Positions 22,701 to 32,032 are shown, counted from the stretch's first letter. The stretch is 64,000 bases of DNA from Leishmania infantum JPCM5 (GCF_000002875.2 NC_009396.2:131501-195500), one strand, 5' to 3'. Program-made: numbers and translations. The notes: generated by a model not told the origin, from the sequence alone.

Positions 22701-22737
22701 GCGGCATCGTGCGGCAGCCGCCGACGGAGACTTATAG
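16714..22737 (+). CDS. Very long low-complexity hypothetical protein (2007 aa)
   Basis: I do not recognise this protein. The first ATG in the frame is 16714; the upstream part of the frame lacks ATG and includes (GC)n sequence. Most of the chain is Ser/Ala/Pro/Thr-rich and probably disordered, with a His/Gln cluster (about 20855-20880) and Gly-rich tracts. Two parts look more ordered. One lies near residues 1610-1650 (about 21555-21660: ALFTVLNVPLRLNLRG, then a C-x-x-C pair in PCPVCHPA). The other is the extreme C-terminus (RFMRQRLLCLRVNDKITYID followed by a Lys/Arg/Glu-rich helix). A Cys cluster (SCSCCSCRCSSVC) lies near 21716-21760. No enzyme motif or membrane helix is seen. After the TAG the same frame stays open for another 61 codons. 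Coding status is clear from the 6-kb open frame; the function is unknown. Confidence 0.82.
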   Translation: MPRPSPSLPSDIVAPPAAASTSLSTSQGAAFGSACGDADECSSRRVGIGTSLTSATDAQQRMRGNPMVAPLPGPTTEQLRFAESHAFANAVPSDTEAGKSLNSSSTLQPRGRRGHAHGDTAGASTSREAISINSVKSSRSTGCGGGRSAHPEAPQALGQVSEPQNTASLTSLHTTSPPATPSAAAGASESSIINHKPARRPRINKKAAEVGVLRTGRRLSCAAASTSSTATTSTTAFCRGQNMIASLMPSAQHRQRRRLSSPASSAPSLTAQDAFAVNQHEVKTGAASGRARVAPTTATTTTTAVPASERSCSPAAHGREVTEARRGEIAGISAAFTEIASAAAGAGEKGLQSVCVEGRSLFSAEDGDAGRGDSACTRSPAASANTSVAVVAATTRQLRFLHECHASSTNASTASSAPPALPTRLRTRPLPMHFSSRCRHGAHRYADENAVALARAGGANDAQSLPLPLAPSVLCAFALPHYRHHSQVQQASSPRSEDGSPMLWRESRCGFSRVEQVSAITAEETQEPCVTDHHISRQPASPATVAGASSSVVTGRLSAKGVDADAAAAAWRVDSAMRTSPPAPLHASFDGFAQSSAAVPPLSAFSVAQAAPRPAAAQRRTADCSMVSVQARKEASTHGKPWFSPALERQARAAAAPIARYGDDEYCFGTQGEHAEPLIPAAKFSSIDPPRASDAQPQVSTLASLARGGGITERGAGSPVLPDAPPSVEKARAASGHPSSSLELEGNGSAVIRAAAVAAEAEGGVPQSALSSSPKPQSATTMIAAPAAASVSQLSHTPAIMLTTSLLGFSSRSPTPVTNSCATPFPLPWHPPHPMLPLQQLSAESTSSIYGDPGSEGGVVGGVGSNINASTTRSPLPEWSRLRTLPQQPACMPATRTSGEGHRVDSLSRMNISCGGGGVPPPYQSVPSLLSHSVWKSRGPGRPESPSPLGSLSEQCSGGIGGAGGDNPEGVAGAVEQHQHQPPACRLTAFKGLASDSHAQVGFGSVTADSDGAMLQATSVSPPPQWQHLKSHSGDIFAPTTTAARPPMTALGPVVRPWPHQRTSSNVSLLSSIAHSPLASGVGGSNGSDTATSTPPPLHMAIASLGVAPTLCTFSASSTFTGFGPAPSCILAAGPRSASISGKAYVHPLTTSPPPRYRRAESASSLSSMGAFAFNDAGTAPVMHSGVRCRVAECVPPSTGSSTPRNRFGGRVDGGAENDADDVVHGDEGEDYLEDEGAGSCKATQGGNGRRWRVTSSGCGGGARCCGKPVRLKHGTAIETAIQAGAYARHPSCVYLFAGGGGGGGDASVGFSRAGVTSTAAAAAQAGDDGRWSGSEDPVTWLSCAASFTASSTSASTTYASSSFGTVPCDGEHVRHGSSQDQHQQQHSSRDGGDNSLCDPSADAEEREDGLAVCTLYAAAPRHYHYRRTVDAPASCDAVFLRGREKRHHRYVRVHHPRRQHRCLSNSPATGRDVVEGVEHAHAARPLPAFTTDVNSTAARPILNLDPAANENVNAGVHNRRGQRPAVTALPGTCVPYSPHLSTSSLLYYDDVCSDDVDDVYYQIEKRLFPVADEAGQSLCRASRSSPPPPQTPAAAPSASPTGNTREAPHDGSDEPSIDALFTVLNVPLRLNLRGGFHLSDYYAPCPVCHPAMRTAAEDTASGLAATASSCSCCSCRCSSVCFRSTRRSTLSSRAMSRMSGGTSPGSTQLIFSSDPSAKASASGFAMGLRQTTPPPPPPVPAALAGRQPGVSSATTATQPYGVGAATSASDTLSSLLLRHGGVARTCDAKRRERKAATAGTVGSHRTTAAGELAPSTLTARSSPSCASGTTDKPLSPSKLMRRFPPASATQRGAKSAAAPAPAPAPATGNDIEDKVRDPKYGSRGTRGGGDPGRLPPPLVVTAAHRHSRYRRQRARHPPAVVTARRRQAHHRGGGVGDGALRSQYSRFMRQRLLCLRVNDKITYIDPKVATCAARLLAGAALLAEKTKRKEAERERRHRAAAADGDL

Positions 22738-24039
22738 CGCTCCGCCAGCGTCGCGGCTGCCGCAGCAAGCGGCAACCTTTCGCCGCCACAACCGCTTTCG
22801 AAACAGTCACCACCACCGTCACCAATGTCGCCACACTCGTGGCGAGCTCCGCTGCTGCGCTCGGGATCAGCGGCCGCAGGCTTTGGAACGCCAGCGACAG
22901 TCATCGACGTTCTCGCACACTGAGGCTGCACCAGGCGCGCGAGGCAGCAACGAGAGGGTCGTCCCCGCTGACGGCGGCGGTTAAAATCGCATGGGTGCGC
23001 CAGGTGAGTCGTTGACAGCTTTCCACAACGCCCTCGGTGCGCGTCGGGATGCGGATGCAAGTACCACGCGAGAGCTGCACACACAAGCACCCGCAGCAGA
23101 AGAACCAAGCGATGCAGCGAGTGCCGGAGCTCAGCGTCGTGCTGGCGTTTGCATAATCTTTCAGAATGGCAGCGGATGAAGTGGGCACCGCGGACGTGCC
23201 TAGGTTGACCAAACAGCAGCGGTGCACCGAGGTGAGAGAAGCAGCAACAGCTCCTCTCTTCGCTCTCGCGCGATCTCGAGCTGTGCCTCATTCTCCTTGC
23301 TGACGGTGCACCGCGTGCCATAGTGATCGAGGCGCTGACGGGCGTGGACAACGACGGCTCCACAGAGAAGACGGAGTTTATTCCACGAACAGCGGCGCCT
23401 GGGTCGCCGAGGATCCTCGTTCCTCCTTCACAGGTGTTGCCACAGCGATCCTCGCACCAGAACGCCCTCCCTGGCGGCACCGTTCGAAAGGGTAGGTAGG
23501 TGCCGAAGCAGCTAGCCCGTGTTCTCGACTGAGCAGCGGGAAGGAGGCACTGGCAGTCATGTCCTCCGTCTTTCTCTCTCTGTTTCGCGACCCCTGCCCC
23601 GCCCCTTGCAGCTGGTGTTCCACGTGGCCCCGTGCGTCGCCCGCTTTCTCGCGCGAAGAGGACGAGAGAGAGACCAGTAAAGGCGCCAAAGGTGGAGGGA
23701 GAGTCGCGGATGTGCACGTGAGGGCACGGCGGCGGGCGCAGAGAGAAGTGGGCCGGCTGCGTCTGTCGGTTGCTGTTGCTGGTGACAGCGATGTTTGGCC
23801 TTGGCCACCACCACCACCACTACCCTCCCCACTCTTTTCGTTGTCGGTTGCTAAATCGCCCTCCCTCTTGCACAGACACTCGTAAACGGAAGTGGGAGAG
23901 GGAGGGCTGCATCCACTGTCTGCCCCCGAAGTAGCCCTGCACACGCTCTTCGAATGTCCTCTCCGGCACGTCTGCCACTCGCAGCACTTAACGTGTATTG
24001 CATGTACAGCAGGGCGAGGGTCAGCCCACTGCCACGCAT

Positions 24040-24105
24040 GCATGCACACACACGCACATATATATATGTGTGTGTGTGTATGTATATGTGTGTATGCAAA
24101 CATAC
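24040..24105 (+). repeat. Alternating purine-pyrimidine tract (CA/TA/TG)
   Basis: Consecutive CACACA, ATATAT and TGTGTG segments form about 65 bases of nearly pure alternating purine-pyrimidine sequence, in the middle of a long spacer. Confidence 0.8.
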
Positions 24106-25549
24106 AGGAAAAGAGGCGAGAGACTCACACGATGGACAGACACTGCATATATCACACGTCTCCGTCCGCTGCTGGCAGCGGAACAGCCTGGCCCACGTAT
24201 GAATCGCTCATCTCTCCGCTTGCCCCGGAAACTCCAACCTACAAGATGCACGGCCTGCGTGCGTACCACACTGGGGTATAACTTCGAGGCGAAGCATGTG
24301 GGCTATGCGCTGACGTATGCCCCTGGAGTCGGTGACCGTAGTTCCCTCACGCGATCTCTCGCTCAACTGTCCCCCTCCGACCGACCCCTCCCCTCGCTCC
24401 GTCCACTATCCAATACGGCGACGTCTCTCTCCACACCTCCGCTCGGCAAGCCTTCGACCCGACACACGACACACATATATATGTACAAAATACGTAGAAC
24501 AGGGAGGATAAGCAACGCGCGCAAATTCATTCTCGAAGAGACAAGAACAGCCAAACCGCAGAGGCCACATCCGCGGGCCGTACGACAATCATTTACTGGT
24601 GTTCTGCTGCTGCTCTCTCTCGCTCTACACATCTATATCTACCTATATCTACCTACCTACGTCTATTGAGAGAAAGAGGTATATGCGTATATAGTCCTAT
24701 AGGCGTACCTATATATATATATATTGGCCTGCAGCTGTCTACCTGTCTCCCTCGCCGTAGCCCCCCCCCACCCCACCCCCTTTCGCACCTCCGCTTGAAC
24801 TTGTTGTTGTTCTCGCTTTCGCCCGCTTTTGCGTTTGACGTCGCGGCCGTGTCATCGCTGCTGTTGCCGGCGTGGCCGGGCCGTTCTTTTTTGGATTAAC
24901 TGGTAGATTGTGTGGGGCCGAGGGAGGTGGATCTCGTTCGCCTTCCTCCCGTTTCTCGGATTCTCTGCGAGGCTGTGCAGTCGACCGTAGGCGCGTGGGC
25001 GTGTGGAGAACTGTCGCGCTCAGTCTGATTGTTTATGTTGTCGTTGTTGGTGCCTTTTCTTTGATCGTGTCGCCCAGTGCTTCGTGTGACTCTTCTGTCT
25101 GCTGTGTCCGTCATTGAGGCAGTGAGCGTGTTGTTGTCGCCATTGGGTGTTGAGCCCGGCGTCTTCTCTCATTTCTTTCTAATCTGCCACTCCTCTCAGC
25201 TACGTCTTCGTCTCCTCACCATCTCGCGCGCGCTTCTTTCCAAGACAAGCAAGTAGCCATACACCACTTGCAGGCGCACGCACAACCACAGACATCTACA
25301 CCAGAAGAAGGTAGCCACACGAGTAGCCTCAGCAGCAGCGGCAGCAGTCACGTCGCGACAGTCCCCGCGCCCTCCCTCTCTCGCTCCCGCAGATACGCAG
25401 CGGCTCACTGCGTCGCCTCCAACATCCTTCCTCTCCCCCTCCCAGATTATCTCTCACCAGGGCTTCTTCGCTGTTCTCCCACCACCAACACCACCCTCCA
25501 GGGCAAGTCTCTCTCACGAGTGCAGCACCTGCTGAGAAGCACGCCAGCT

Positions 25550-25606
25550 GGCTGGCTCCCCCCTTCCCCTTTCCTCTCTCACACCGTATACCTCGTCGTT
25601 GTGGAG
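25550..25606 (+). promoter_or_regulatory. Candidate spliced-leader acceptor for the NOT2-like gene
   Basis: A C/T-rich tract at 25556-25585 leads to GTGGAG (AG at 25605-25606), 28 bases before ATG 25635, with no ATG in between. Confidence 0.4.
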
Positions 25607-25634
25607 GCTTCACCGCGAAGGCCGCACGAGCAAA

Positions 25635-27320
25635 ATGGCGAACCGCTTTAACCCGCATCAGCACCCGATGCAACAGCCCGGTGATGGCAACCAGCCGCAG
25701 TCCTTCTTCTACCACCCCGCAAGCACACAGCAGCAGCAGGTTTATCAGGGCTATCCCCAAGGCTTTCCGCCGCTGCACCTCATGGCGCCGCAGCAGCAGA
25801 TGCAGTTCTTGCAGACCCTCAACGAAGCGCAGCGTCGTCAGGCGCTGCAACAGCAGCAGCAACAACAGCAAGAGATGAAGAACCGCGCTGGCGGTGGCCT
25901 TGCACAGCAGCAGCAGCAGCACCCCGGCTTTACTCGCCTGTCGGCCGCTGAGCTGCTGCTGCTTCAGCAGCAGCAACAGCAGCAGCAGCAGCAAAATCAA
26001 GAACGGGAGCTGAGGCAGCGGCTTGGTCTGCCGGAAGGCGCGATGTTGGCCAACTACGGTGGGAACGCGAACAACGCGACGGCTGCAAACAATTTCCTCG
26101 CCAATATAACACTAGCCCAGATGCGCCAGCAGCAGCAGCAACAGCAGCAATATCAGCAGCAGCTCTCTCAGTTACAATCCCAGCAGCAGCAGCAGCAGCA
26201 GCAGAGCACGCAGCAGCAGCAGCAGCTGGCTGCTCTGATGGCAGCCGGTAAGGTCGGTGCAGGCACTGCGGCACCCACTGCTGGTATGGGCGGCGCCGGT
26301 TCGATGATGCTGCTCTCCAGCGCTGTCGGACCCCAACTCGATCCCGCAATTGCTGCCGCGTCCCCAGCGATGCAGCAGCAACCTGGGACCGCTGCCGGCC
26401 CCGGCAACTCCAGCGCAGTCCCCGCCGCAGCAACATCGGTGGCGCCACCTGCTGCAGGTCCCGCCGCCGCCGGCACCGGGCCCGCAGCCGCCGCAGCAGC
26501 AGCCACGGGGAAGGGAAAGATAGAGGTGGACGACGAATACGGCCTGAAGCAGCTGGTGAAGGTGGTGCAGCCACCGCTGCCCATGGCCACCACGCCGTAC
26601 GTGCCGTCCGCGGATGAGCCGACAGACCCGGTGTCTGGGCGGCCGATCAGCCAGCAGGACGCCGACGAGCTAAACTTCACCTTTATCACCCGTGGGGTTG
26701 ATATCACGCAAATTGGCCTCTCGGTGACGGAGGAGGGGTGGCTGCACACGACCCTCGCCACGCTGCCGCTCGACTCGTACGAGTACTACATCCTGCCCGA
26801 GTTCAAGATCCCGGACAGCTACAAGAAGCCGCGACCCAAGTCCCTCTCCATGAAGTCATTCCATCAGTTCAAGGAGGAAACCCTCTTTTACATCTTCTAC
26901 AGCATGCCGCGTGATGTGCTGCACCTGGCCGCGGCCCGCGCACTTTACGAGCGTGGCTGGCGGTACAACAAGCGTGCCCAGCACTGGTTGCACCCCGTGA
27001 AGGCGGACGACGGGTCCCTCATGGAGAAGACCACGACGGGGCCGGACGGGCAGAAGATCTTCACCGGCACGTACACCGTCTTTCAGCCGAACGAGTGGAA
27101 ACAGGTGCGCACGCAGCCGAACCATGTCATCGCGGCCGCCGACATCGAGGAGCAGAGTGCGTTGGTGGCTGCTATGGAAGAGGCGGCGCGACAGCAGTCT
27201 CAGCGCGCGCGCAGCAAGGCGGCGCACGGAGCTGGTGGCGGCAGCAGCGCTGCTGCCGCCGGCTCGAACGGCAACAACGGTGGCAGTGCCGGCAACAGCA
27301 CGCCCTCGGCGAGCGCGTGA
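25635..27320 (+). CDS. NOT2: CCR4-NOT complex subunit of the NOT2/NOT3/NOT5 family
   Basis: 561 aa. The C-terminal third carries the NOT-box fold that holds NOT2 and NOT3/5 onto the NOT1 scaffold of the CCR4-NOT deadenylase. Visible landmarks are LDSYEYYILPEFKIPDSY, then from about residue 406 the hallmark TLFYIFYSMPRDVLHLAAA, followed by LYERGWRYNKRAQHWL and a GTYTVFQPNEWKQV strand. The N-terminal part (about residues 60-200) is dominated by five poly-Gln tracts encoded by mixed CAG/CAA, then an Ala/Pro/Gly linker. The tail after residue 510 is Ala/Gly/Ser/Asn-rich. The start is the first ATG; upstream in-frame codons are non-ATG and inside the predicted 5' leader. Short length and a single NOT box favour NOT2 over NOT3/5, but the symbol is tentative. 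The protein is expected in the cytoplasm, in mRNA decay. Confidence 0.88.
   Translation: MANRFNPHQHPMQQPGDGNQPQSFFYHPASTQQQQVYQGYPQGFPPLHLMAPQQQMQFLQTLNEAQRRQALQQQQQQQQEMKNRAGGGLAQQQQQHPGFTRLSAAELLLLQQQQQQQQQQNQERELRQRLGLPEGAMLANYGGNANNATAANNFLANITLAQMRQQQQQQQQYQQQLSQLQSQQQQQQQQSTQQQQQLAALMAAGKVGAGTAAPTAGMGGAGSMMLLSSAVGPQLDPAIAAASPAMQQQPGTAAGPGNSSAVPAAATSVAPPAAGPAAAGTGPAAAAAAATGKGKIEVDDEYGLKQLVKVVQPPLPMATTPYVPSADEPTDPVSGRPISQQDADELNFTFITRGVDITQIGLSVTEEGWLHTTLATLPLDSYEYYILPEFKIPDSYKKPRPKSLSMKSFHQFKEETLFYIFYSMPRDVLHLAAARALYERGWRYNKRAQHWLHPVKADDGSLMEKTTTGPDGQKIFTGTYTVFQPNEWKQVRTQPNHVIAAADIEEQSALVAAMEEAARQQSQRARSKAAHGAGGGSSAAAAGSNGNNGGSAGNSTPSASA
25845..26226 (+). repeat. Poly-Gln coding (CAG/CAA) tracts in the NOT2-like gene
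   Basis: Five clusters of mainly CAG with some CAA codons lie at about 25850-25872, 25908-25920, 25965-25993, 26128-26163 and 26179-26226. The interruptions by CAA reduce pure-repeat length. Confidence 0.85.
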
Positions 27321-28831
27321 GCACACGTCGGAGAGCGGCGCAAAAAGGGTGAACGACACGGTCAACGCACACGCTGAGTAGTGCCTTCCTTACACGTGTC
27401 AAGCAGCTCCATCAAGGACGTCTTCCCCTTTTTCCCTGAATTTCTTTGTACCCGTGTCTGTCCCCAGCACTGGGTGAGAGGTGCAAGGGGTTGGCGACAC
27501 AGGCGGGACGACATCGGAATGCCGCGCACGAGATGGAGTCGTGTCGGGTGTTTCCCTCTTTTCAGACCTTTCTTTCGTTCTCGGCGTGCGTGCCTGTTGG
27601 ATGGACGTCCTCCTTTACTGCCTCTCGTCCCTCTGAGCTCCTTTTCGTCGTTCTCTGCCCGTGCGAGTCTTTCTCTTTCGTTTTCCCTGCGCCTCTTCTC
27701 TGTTGGAGTTGTCGGTAGATGTCCATGTGCACTGAGGTGGCAAATGGGGGGAGGAGGAGGAGGAGGAGGAGGCAAAGAGGGGAAGAGGGGGGGGGCTCCG
27801 TGGTGGTGCTGGTCGTCTGTGTATCGTGTGCTTATTCATCTCTCGCTTCCTCACTCTCTCTTGTCTGGTGTTGGTTTCTTGCTCCGTCTTCGCTGTGTTG
27901 CTCAGCACGAGGGGGTCTGACCTCTCTTGCTCCCTTATCTTTTTATACCTATGTCTGCCCGTCTGTCTGTCTTCGTATGGTTTGCTTGCCTGTGCACACT
28001 CTTCGTGTGTGCCTTCCTCTTGCTCTCCCCCATCCCCTGTGCATGTGTGATCGTCTCTCTGGTGGCGATGAGACTGCTGTTGACTCAATGCGGGTGTGCG
28101 GGCGTGTGTGTGTGTGTGTGTGTGTATTTTCTTTTTTGATCATGGAAGACACCCATGTTGTCTTGGCTCGATGCTTGCACGGGCCCTCTGCGGAGTCGTT
28201 GGTCCCCCCTCTTTCATGGTCTGTGTGGCACTGCTGTCGTGATCACGCTGGATGAGGAGGAGGGCGACGACACCGGCGTGTAGGTCTCTGCATCTGTGTT
28301 GGAAAGGCGCTCGTCGTCTCTCTATCTGTATGCCCCTTTTAGCGTTCTGTGCTGCTTCAGCGCCTTGGTTCCTCTCCTTTTCATTTCCTTTGGTTTCGGT
28401 TCCGTCCGGCCGGCCGTCTGTCCGTCTCTCTGGCGGTGCCGTGCCGTGCGGTGCGGTGCCGTGGTGACGGCTTTTCGGTGATTGTCTGGTGGTCTCATGT
28501 GTGCGCTCACATGCGCGCATTCGCGCACCCCATGCGCGTCGAGGGCACACATGTGCACACGCACATGCGCTATGTTGGTTTTGTTTGGCAACATCGTGAG
28601 TTGAGTATGTAACAAGACTCGTAAGGGCAAGTGTGAATCAAGCAAGAACAACGATGCAAGCGCCAGACAGACCCCCTCTGCCCTCTCCCTCACCGGCGTA
28701 CACACACACACACACATGCATCTAGGTAGATACATCCTGCACCACCTCGCCGGCCGCTCTCTCTCTCTCTCTGGATGCGCAGTCTGGGAGGGGCGGGGAC
28801 GACAACTCCGTAGAAAGCGAAAGCCAATGGT

Positions 28832-28835
<4 letters not shown>

Positions 28836-28868
<33 letters not shown>
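28836..28868 (+). repeat. (TG)n microsatellite
   Basis: About 16 TG units with a GC interruption near its start, in the spacer upstream of the GST-fold gene. Confidence 0.9.
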
Positions 28869-29139
28869 GTGAAGGGCTGGGTTGTGGTGTTCAATGAGGC
28901 CGCCTATCTGTCTCTGTGCCTCCCTCCCCTCCCGCGAGCGATAGCGTCATCTCCGCACACGGGGGGAGGGAGATCGGTGAGGCACGGGCCTCTGTTCTGC
29001 TGTCTTTCCGGTGTGTCTGCCCACCTCCTCCTGAACTCCTTCGCCACCGCCATCCCTTCTATGCTCTCTCCGCACCTCTCTACGCGACTGAACCACTCCC
29101 ACGTGCAGCATACACATAGCACGCATTCGCATCGTCTCT

Positions 29140-29164
29140 GCATGTGTTGTTTCTCCGCGCTTAG
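29140..29164 (+). promoter_or_regulatory. Candidate spliced-leader acceptor, GST-fold gene
   Basis: A T/C-rich tract leads to CTTAG (AG at 29163-29164), 57 bases before ATG 29222, with no intervening ATG. Later AGs at 29174-29175 and 29199-29200 are alternatives. Confidence 0.4.
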
Positions 29165-29221
29165 CATCCTCTACAGCAAACCCTCCCCGCCGCTCGGCAG
29201 GCCACCTCTACTGCTGCGCTG

Positions 29222-30334
29222 ATGGTTGTCTCACTCATCGGCCCGCTGGACTCACCGTACGTGCAGCGCACGCTGCTCGTCGCCGCGTACGCCGGTATTC
29301 AGCTGAAGCTGGTGCCGATCCAGATTGGGAGGGAGAACGAGACGGAGGAGTACCGCCTCAACTGCCATCCCATGCAGCGCGTGCCGGTCATGAAGACGGA
29401 TGAGGGGTACCTGTTCGAGTCCAACGCGATGATCCGCTACTTGGCACGTACGGAGGTCATGCTCGTGCCCGTGAGCGCCGGCATCGACAGCGCCGGGGCG
29501 AACAACGAGAAGATCCCGCACCCGCAGTACCCGATCCCGTATGCCATGTATGGTCACTCGCTGCTGGAGTCCACGCAGGTGGACAGCTGGCTTGATTTTG
29601 CCATCACGCGCATCGACTTCTACACAAGGCAGTTCTTCGCGTACGAGCACAAGACGGGGCCAAAGCCGGCCGCAGACATGAAGACGCTGCTATGCAAGAG
29701 CCTCGACGGACTCGAGCGGCGTTTAGCCTACCTAAAGGAGGCTTGCCGCGCTCTCGTGCAGCAGTCCGGCTCGCTGACGTCGCGCTCCGTTATGACGGAC
29801 GAGGAGCTGGTCTGGAACGAGGAGGACTACATGGCCTCTCGCGCGACGCGTGATTCGCGCCTCAGCTCCGTGTACAACGTGGCCGGGTCGATTCGGCAGC
29901 GCCACATGGAAAAGGAGCGGCAGGAGCGGGAGAAGCAGCTGATGCTCATCAAGAAGACCACCGACGAGGCGCTGGGCAAGGAGGAGGGCGCCGACGACCC
30001 TCACCCCTCCAGCCGTCGCCCGTCAGTGTCGCGGGACAGCATGGCTATCTCGGCAACGCCGCGCGCGTCGGTGCTGATGTCGGCTCGCAGCACCATGGGC
30101 AGCGCTGCCTCCGTCGTGCAGCGCCATGATCTGCTCTTCCTTGTCGGGGGCTCGCTGACGGCTGCGGATCTCGTGATGGCCATGTCGCTCCACGGTGTCC
30201 TGTGCTGCCAAGAGCTGAAGCCGGTGCTTACTTCCAAGTATCCGAACTCGTTCAAATACTACAAGAGTGTGCTGATGCTGCCTGTTGCGGCGGAGGTGAG
30301 GAAGGCAATTCGCCTGAGCATCATCAAGGAGTAG
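29222..30334 (+). CDS. GST-fold protein related to the eEF1B-gamma N-terminus
   Basis: 370 aa. Residues 1-80 form a thioredoxin-like GST N-terminal domain with the cis-Pro pair VP (54-55) and the glutathione-pocket-like ESNA (66-69) followed by an IRYLAR helix. This resembles the GST module of eEF1B-gamma and of several aminoacyl-tRNA synthetases more than a detoxifying GST. A helical GST C-domain follows and ends with GGSLTAADLVMAMSLHG. Between its helices lies a charged, coiled-coil-like insert (about 215-275, Lys/Glu/Arg-rich, then Ser-rich). The C-terminal domain of true eEF1B-gamma is absent. The role is most likely assembly in a translation-related complex rather than catalysis, which is an inference. 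ATG 29222 is the first in the frame. Confidence 0.75.
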   Translation: MVVSLIGPLDSPYVQRTLLVAAYAGIQLKLVPIQIGRENETEEYRLNCHPMQRVPVMKTDEGYLFESNAMIRYLARTEVMLVPVSAGIDSAGANNEKIPHPQYPIPYAMYGHSLLESTQVDSWLDFAITRIDFYTRQFFAYEHKTGPKPAADMKTLLCKSLDGLERRLAYLKEACRALVQQSGSLTSRSVMTDEELVWNEEDYMASRATRDSRLSSVYNVAGSIRQRHMEKERQEREKQLMLIKKTTDEALGKEEGADDPHPSSRRPSVSRDSMAISATPRASVLMSARSTMGSAASVVQRHDLLFLVGGSLTAADLVMAMSLHGVLCCQELKPVLTSKYPNSFKYYKSVLMLPVAAEVRKAIRLSIIKE

Positions 30335-31113
30335 CAAGGGAGGGAGGGGGAGAGAAAGGCGTCTGGCGGACGGGTGGCAGCTGCACTGACAGAAAGTCGG
30401 CGTTAACGGCAGGAGGAGGCAGCCTCACGGAGCTACATGCACATGTCCCTTTCGTGTCGTGACGGTGGCACCGGCGACTCGGAAGCTCCCTGATGTGAGA
30501 AGGCGCCGGTGTGGTGGGCCTTCATTCCGGTCGTTGTCGCGCCTTTCAGGCATCCGTGCTGCCCTGGCGCCCCCACTCCACCCCACCCTCTTCCACTAGT
30601 ACGTCTTCGAGTCATCGACTGCCTCCGACTTTCAGTCTCTCTCGCTTGGGCTCCCCTATTTCTATAGATCTATATTTCTCTATGTCGCTCTACTCGAAAA
30701 GGGCGGCGCCGAGGCGGTGCATGTCGACTGTGCAGCGGAGCCCTCTCTCTCTCTCTCTGACGACGCCTCCCCTCCTCCTCCTCGCCCCACCAACCCCGCG
30801 GCCCTCTCCTCTCCCCTCCCCTCCCCCGACTTCGCCAACGCGCGTGATCGTTGTGGGGGGAGGAGAGGGAGGGCTGGTCTCGTTTCTTTTACATCATAGT
30901 TGCTCTTCGGCCTTGCTTGCCTGCTCTTCGTCCGCATCGGTGTGTGCGCGGGTGTGCGCATTCAACTTCAACCGCTCCCACTCGCTCTCGCCACCCCTTC
31001 CTCTCGCTGACCCATCTCGTGCCACTACCAACGGCAGCCTGTGCGCGTCGTTCCTCTGCACCATAGTCAGAGGCGAGAGAGCGACAGGCGCAGGGCACGC
31101 CTCCCCTCACAGT

Positions 31114-31136
31114 TGTGTGTGTGTGTGTGTGTGTGT
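31114..31136 (+). repeat. (TG)n microsatellite
   Basis: About eleven TG units in the spacer upstream of the small membrane-protein gene. Confidence 0.9.
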
Positions 31137-32032
31137 ATGTGGTGTCTCTTTCTCAACTCTTTCGCTTCCTTTCATTGTTCACGTCGACGCCCCCTCCCTC
31201 CCTCTCCCCCTCCCGCACGCGTGCGCGTCCCTCTTCTCTGCATGCTCTTTTTTTTTTGCGGTGCCTGTTCTGCCTTCTCACCTCTGCTCGGCGGTGTGGC
31301 TGCTGGTCCGCCTGTGTAATCGGAGAGAGGCGGCGGTGTGCGACGGCGTGTGCTTTTTGTGTCTTCCTGCGCACTCTCCACTCGTCGCTCTCGCTCGCTT
31401 CTCCCTGAGTGCGCCGTTGGCTTACATTCTCGTAGTTCCTCACACACCTTCCGTCCACCACCGCCACCGCCCGCGCAGCTCCGCGCGTTACGGGGAGGGG
31501 GGCATTGGATGGCAACTACTTCAACGAAAATGTGTATCATTGGGTGTCTTGTTTCATGAAAGGGGGAGGAGGGGGGTGGGCCTCCGTCGCTTGTGTGTGT
31601 GTGTGTGTGCGTGTCTGGACTTGTCGGGTGCGTCGGTGGATCTTGTCCATCTCTTCGCTCCTCTCCGAAAAATCGGCAACCGCATACGTAAACGATGACG
31701 TCTTGAAGAAGGGGGGGTGCACGATATGAAGCTGAAAGGCAGAGCACCCGTGGGTGTGTGATACAACTCTCAGGGCCCTGTGTGATGGGTAGCTGTCCTT
31801 TATGCGGCACCACCCCTACCCCGGTGGAGGTCTCGCTCCTGCCGTTCGTGTAAGGCAGTGGAAACTGTAGAGGGGGGAAGCACGTGAGCACGATAAAGAT
31901 GCGTGGCGCTCCGTGTGGCTGCAATTTGGGAGCGGCGGAGTTGCGAGGTATTGAGTACACACACACACACACGCTCGCGCGCATCGCCGTGTATGCCTGC
32001 GTGTTTACCAATGCCGATATCAAGTGATGTTT

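Larger units (their letters stand above)
22738..25634. other. Spacer of 2.9 kb, no gene
   Basis: The first ~250 bases still look coding-like: the frame of the upstream gene is open to TGA at 22921-22923. Beyond that the sequence becomes spacer-like, with CA/TA/TG-rich DNA at 24041-24105, short TA runs at about 24705-24724, and pyrimidine-rich tracts from 24740 to 25600. Antisense open frames here have no recognisable content and overlap the upstream gene, so they are not called. Confidence 0.55.
27321..29221. other. Spacer of 1.9 kb, no gene
   Basis: Pyrimidine-rich with several G-rich patches (27745-27795). It carries (TG)n at about 28103-28126 and 28836-28868, and a CA run at about 28692-28714. 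No frame shows recognisable protein content. Confidence 0.6.

Noticed and set aside
22602..23717. 371-codon open frame on the - strand
   Set aside because: It overlaps the end of the + strand gene antisense, lies in a + block, and has no recognisable content; long antisense frames are common in GC-rich DNA.
30511..31698. 395-codon + frame
   Set aside because: The first codon is not ATG, the product is Ser/Pro/Leu/Cys-rich translation of pyrimidine tracts and a TG run, and no motif is present.
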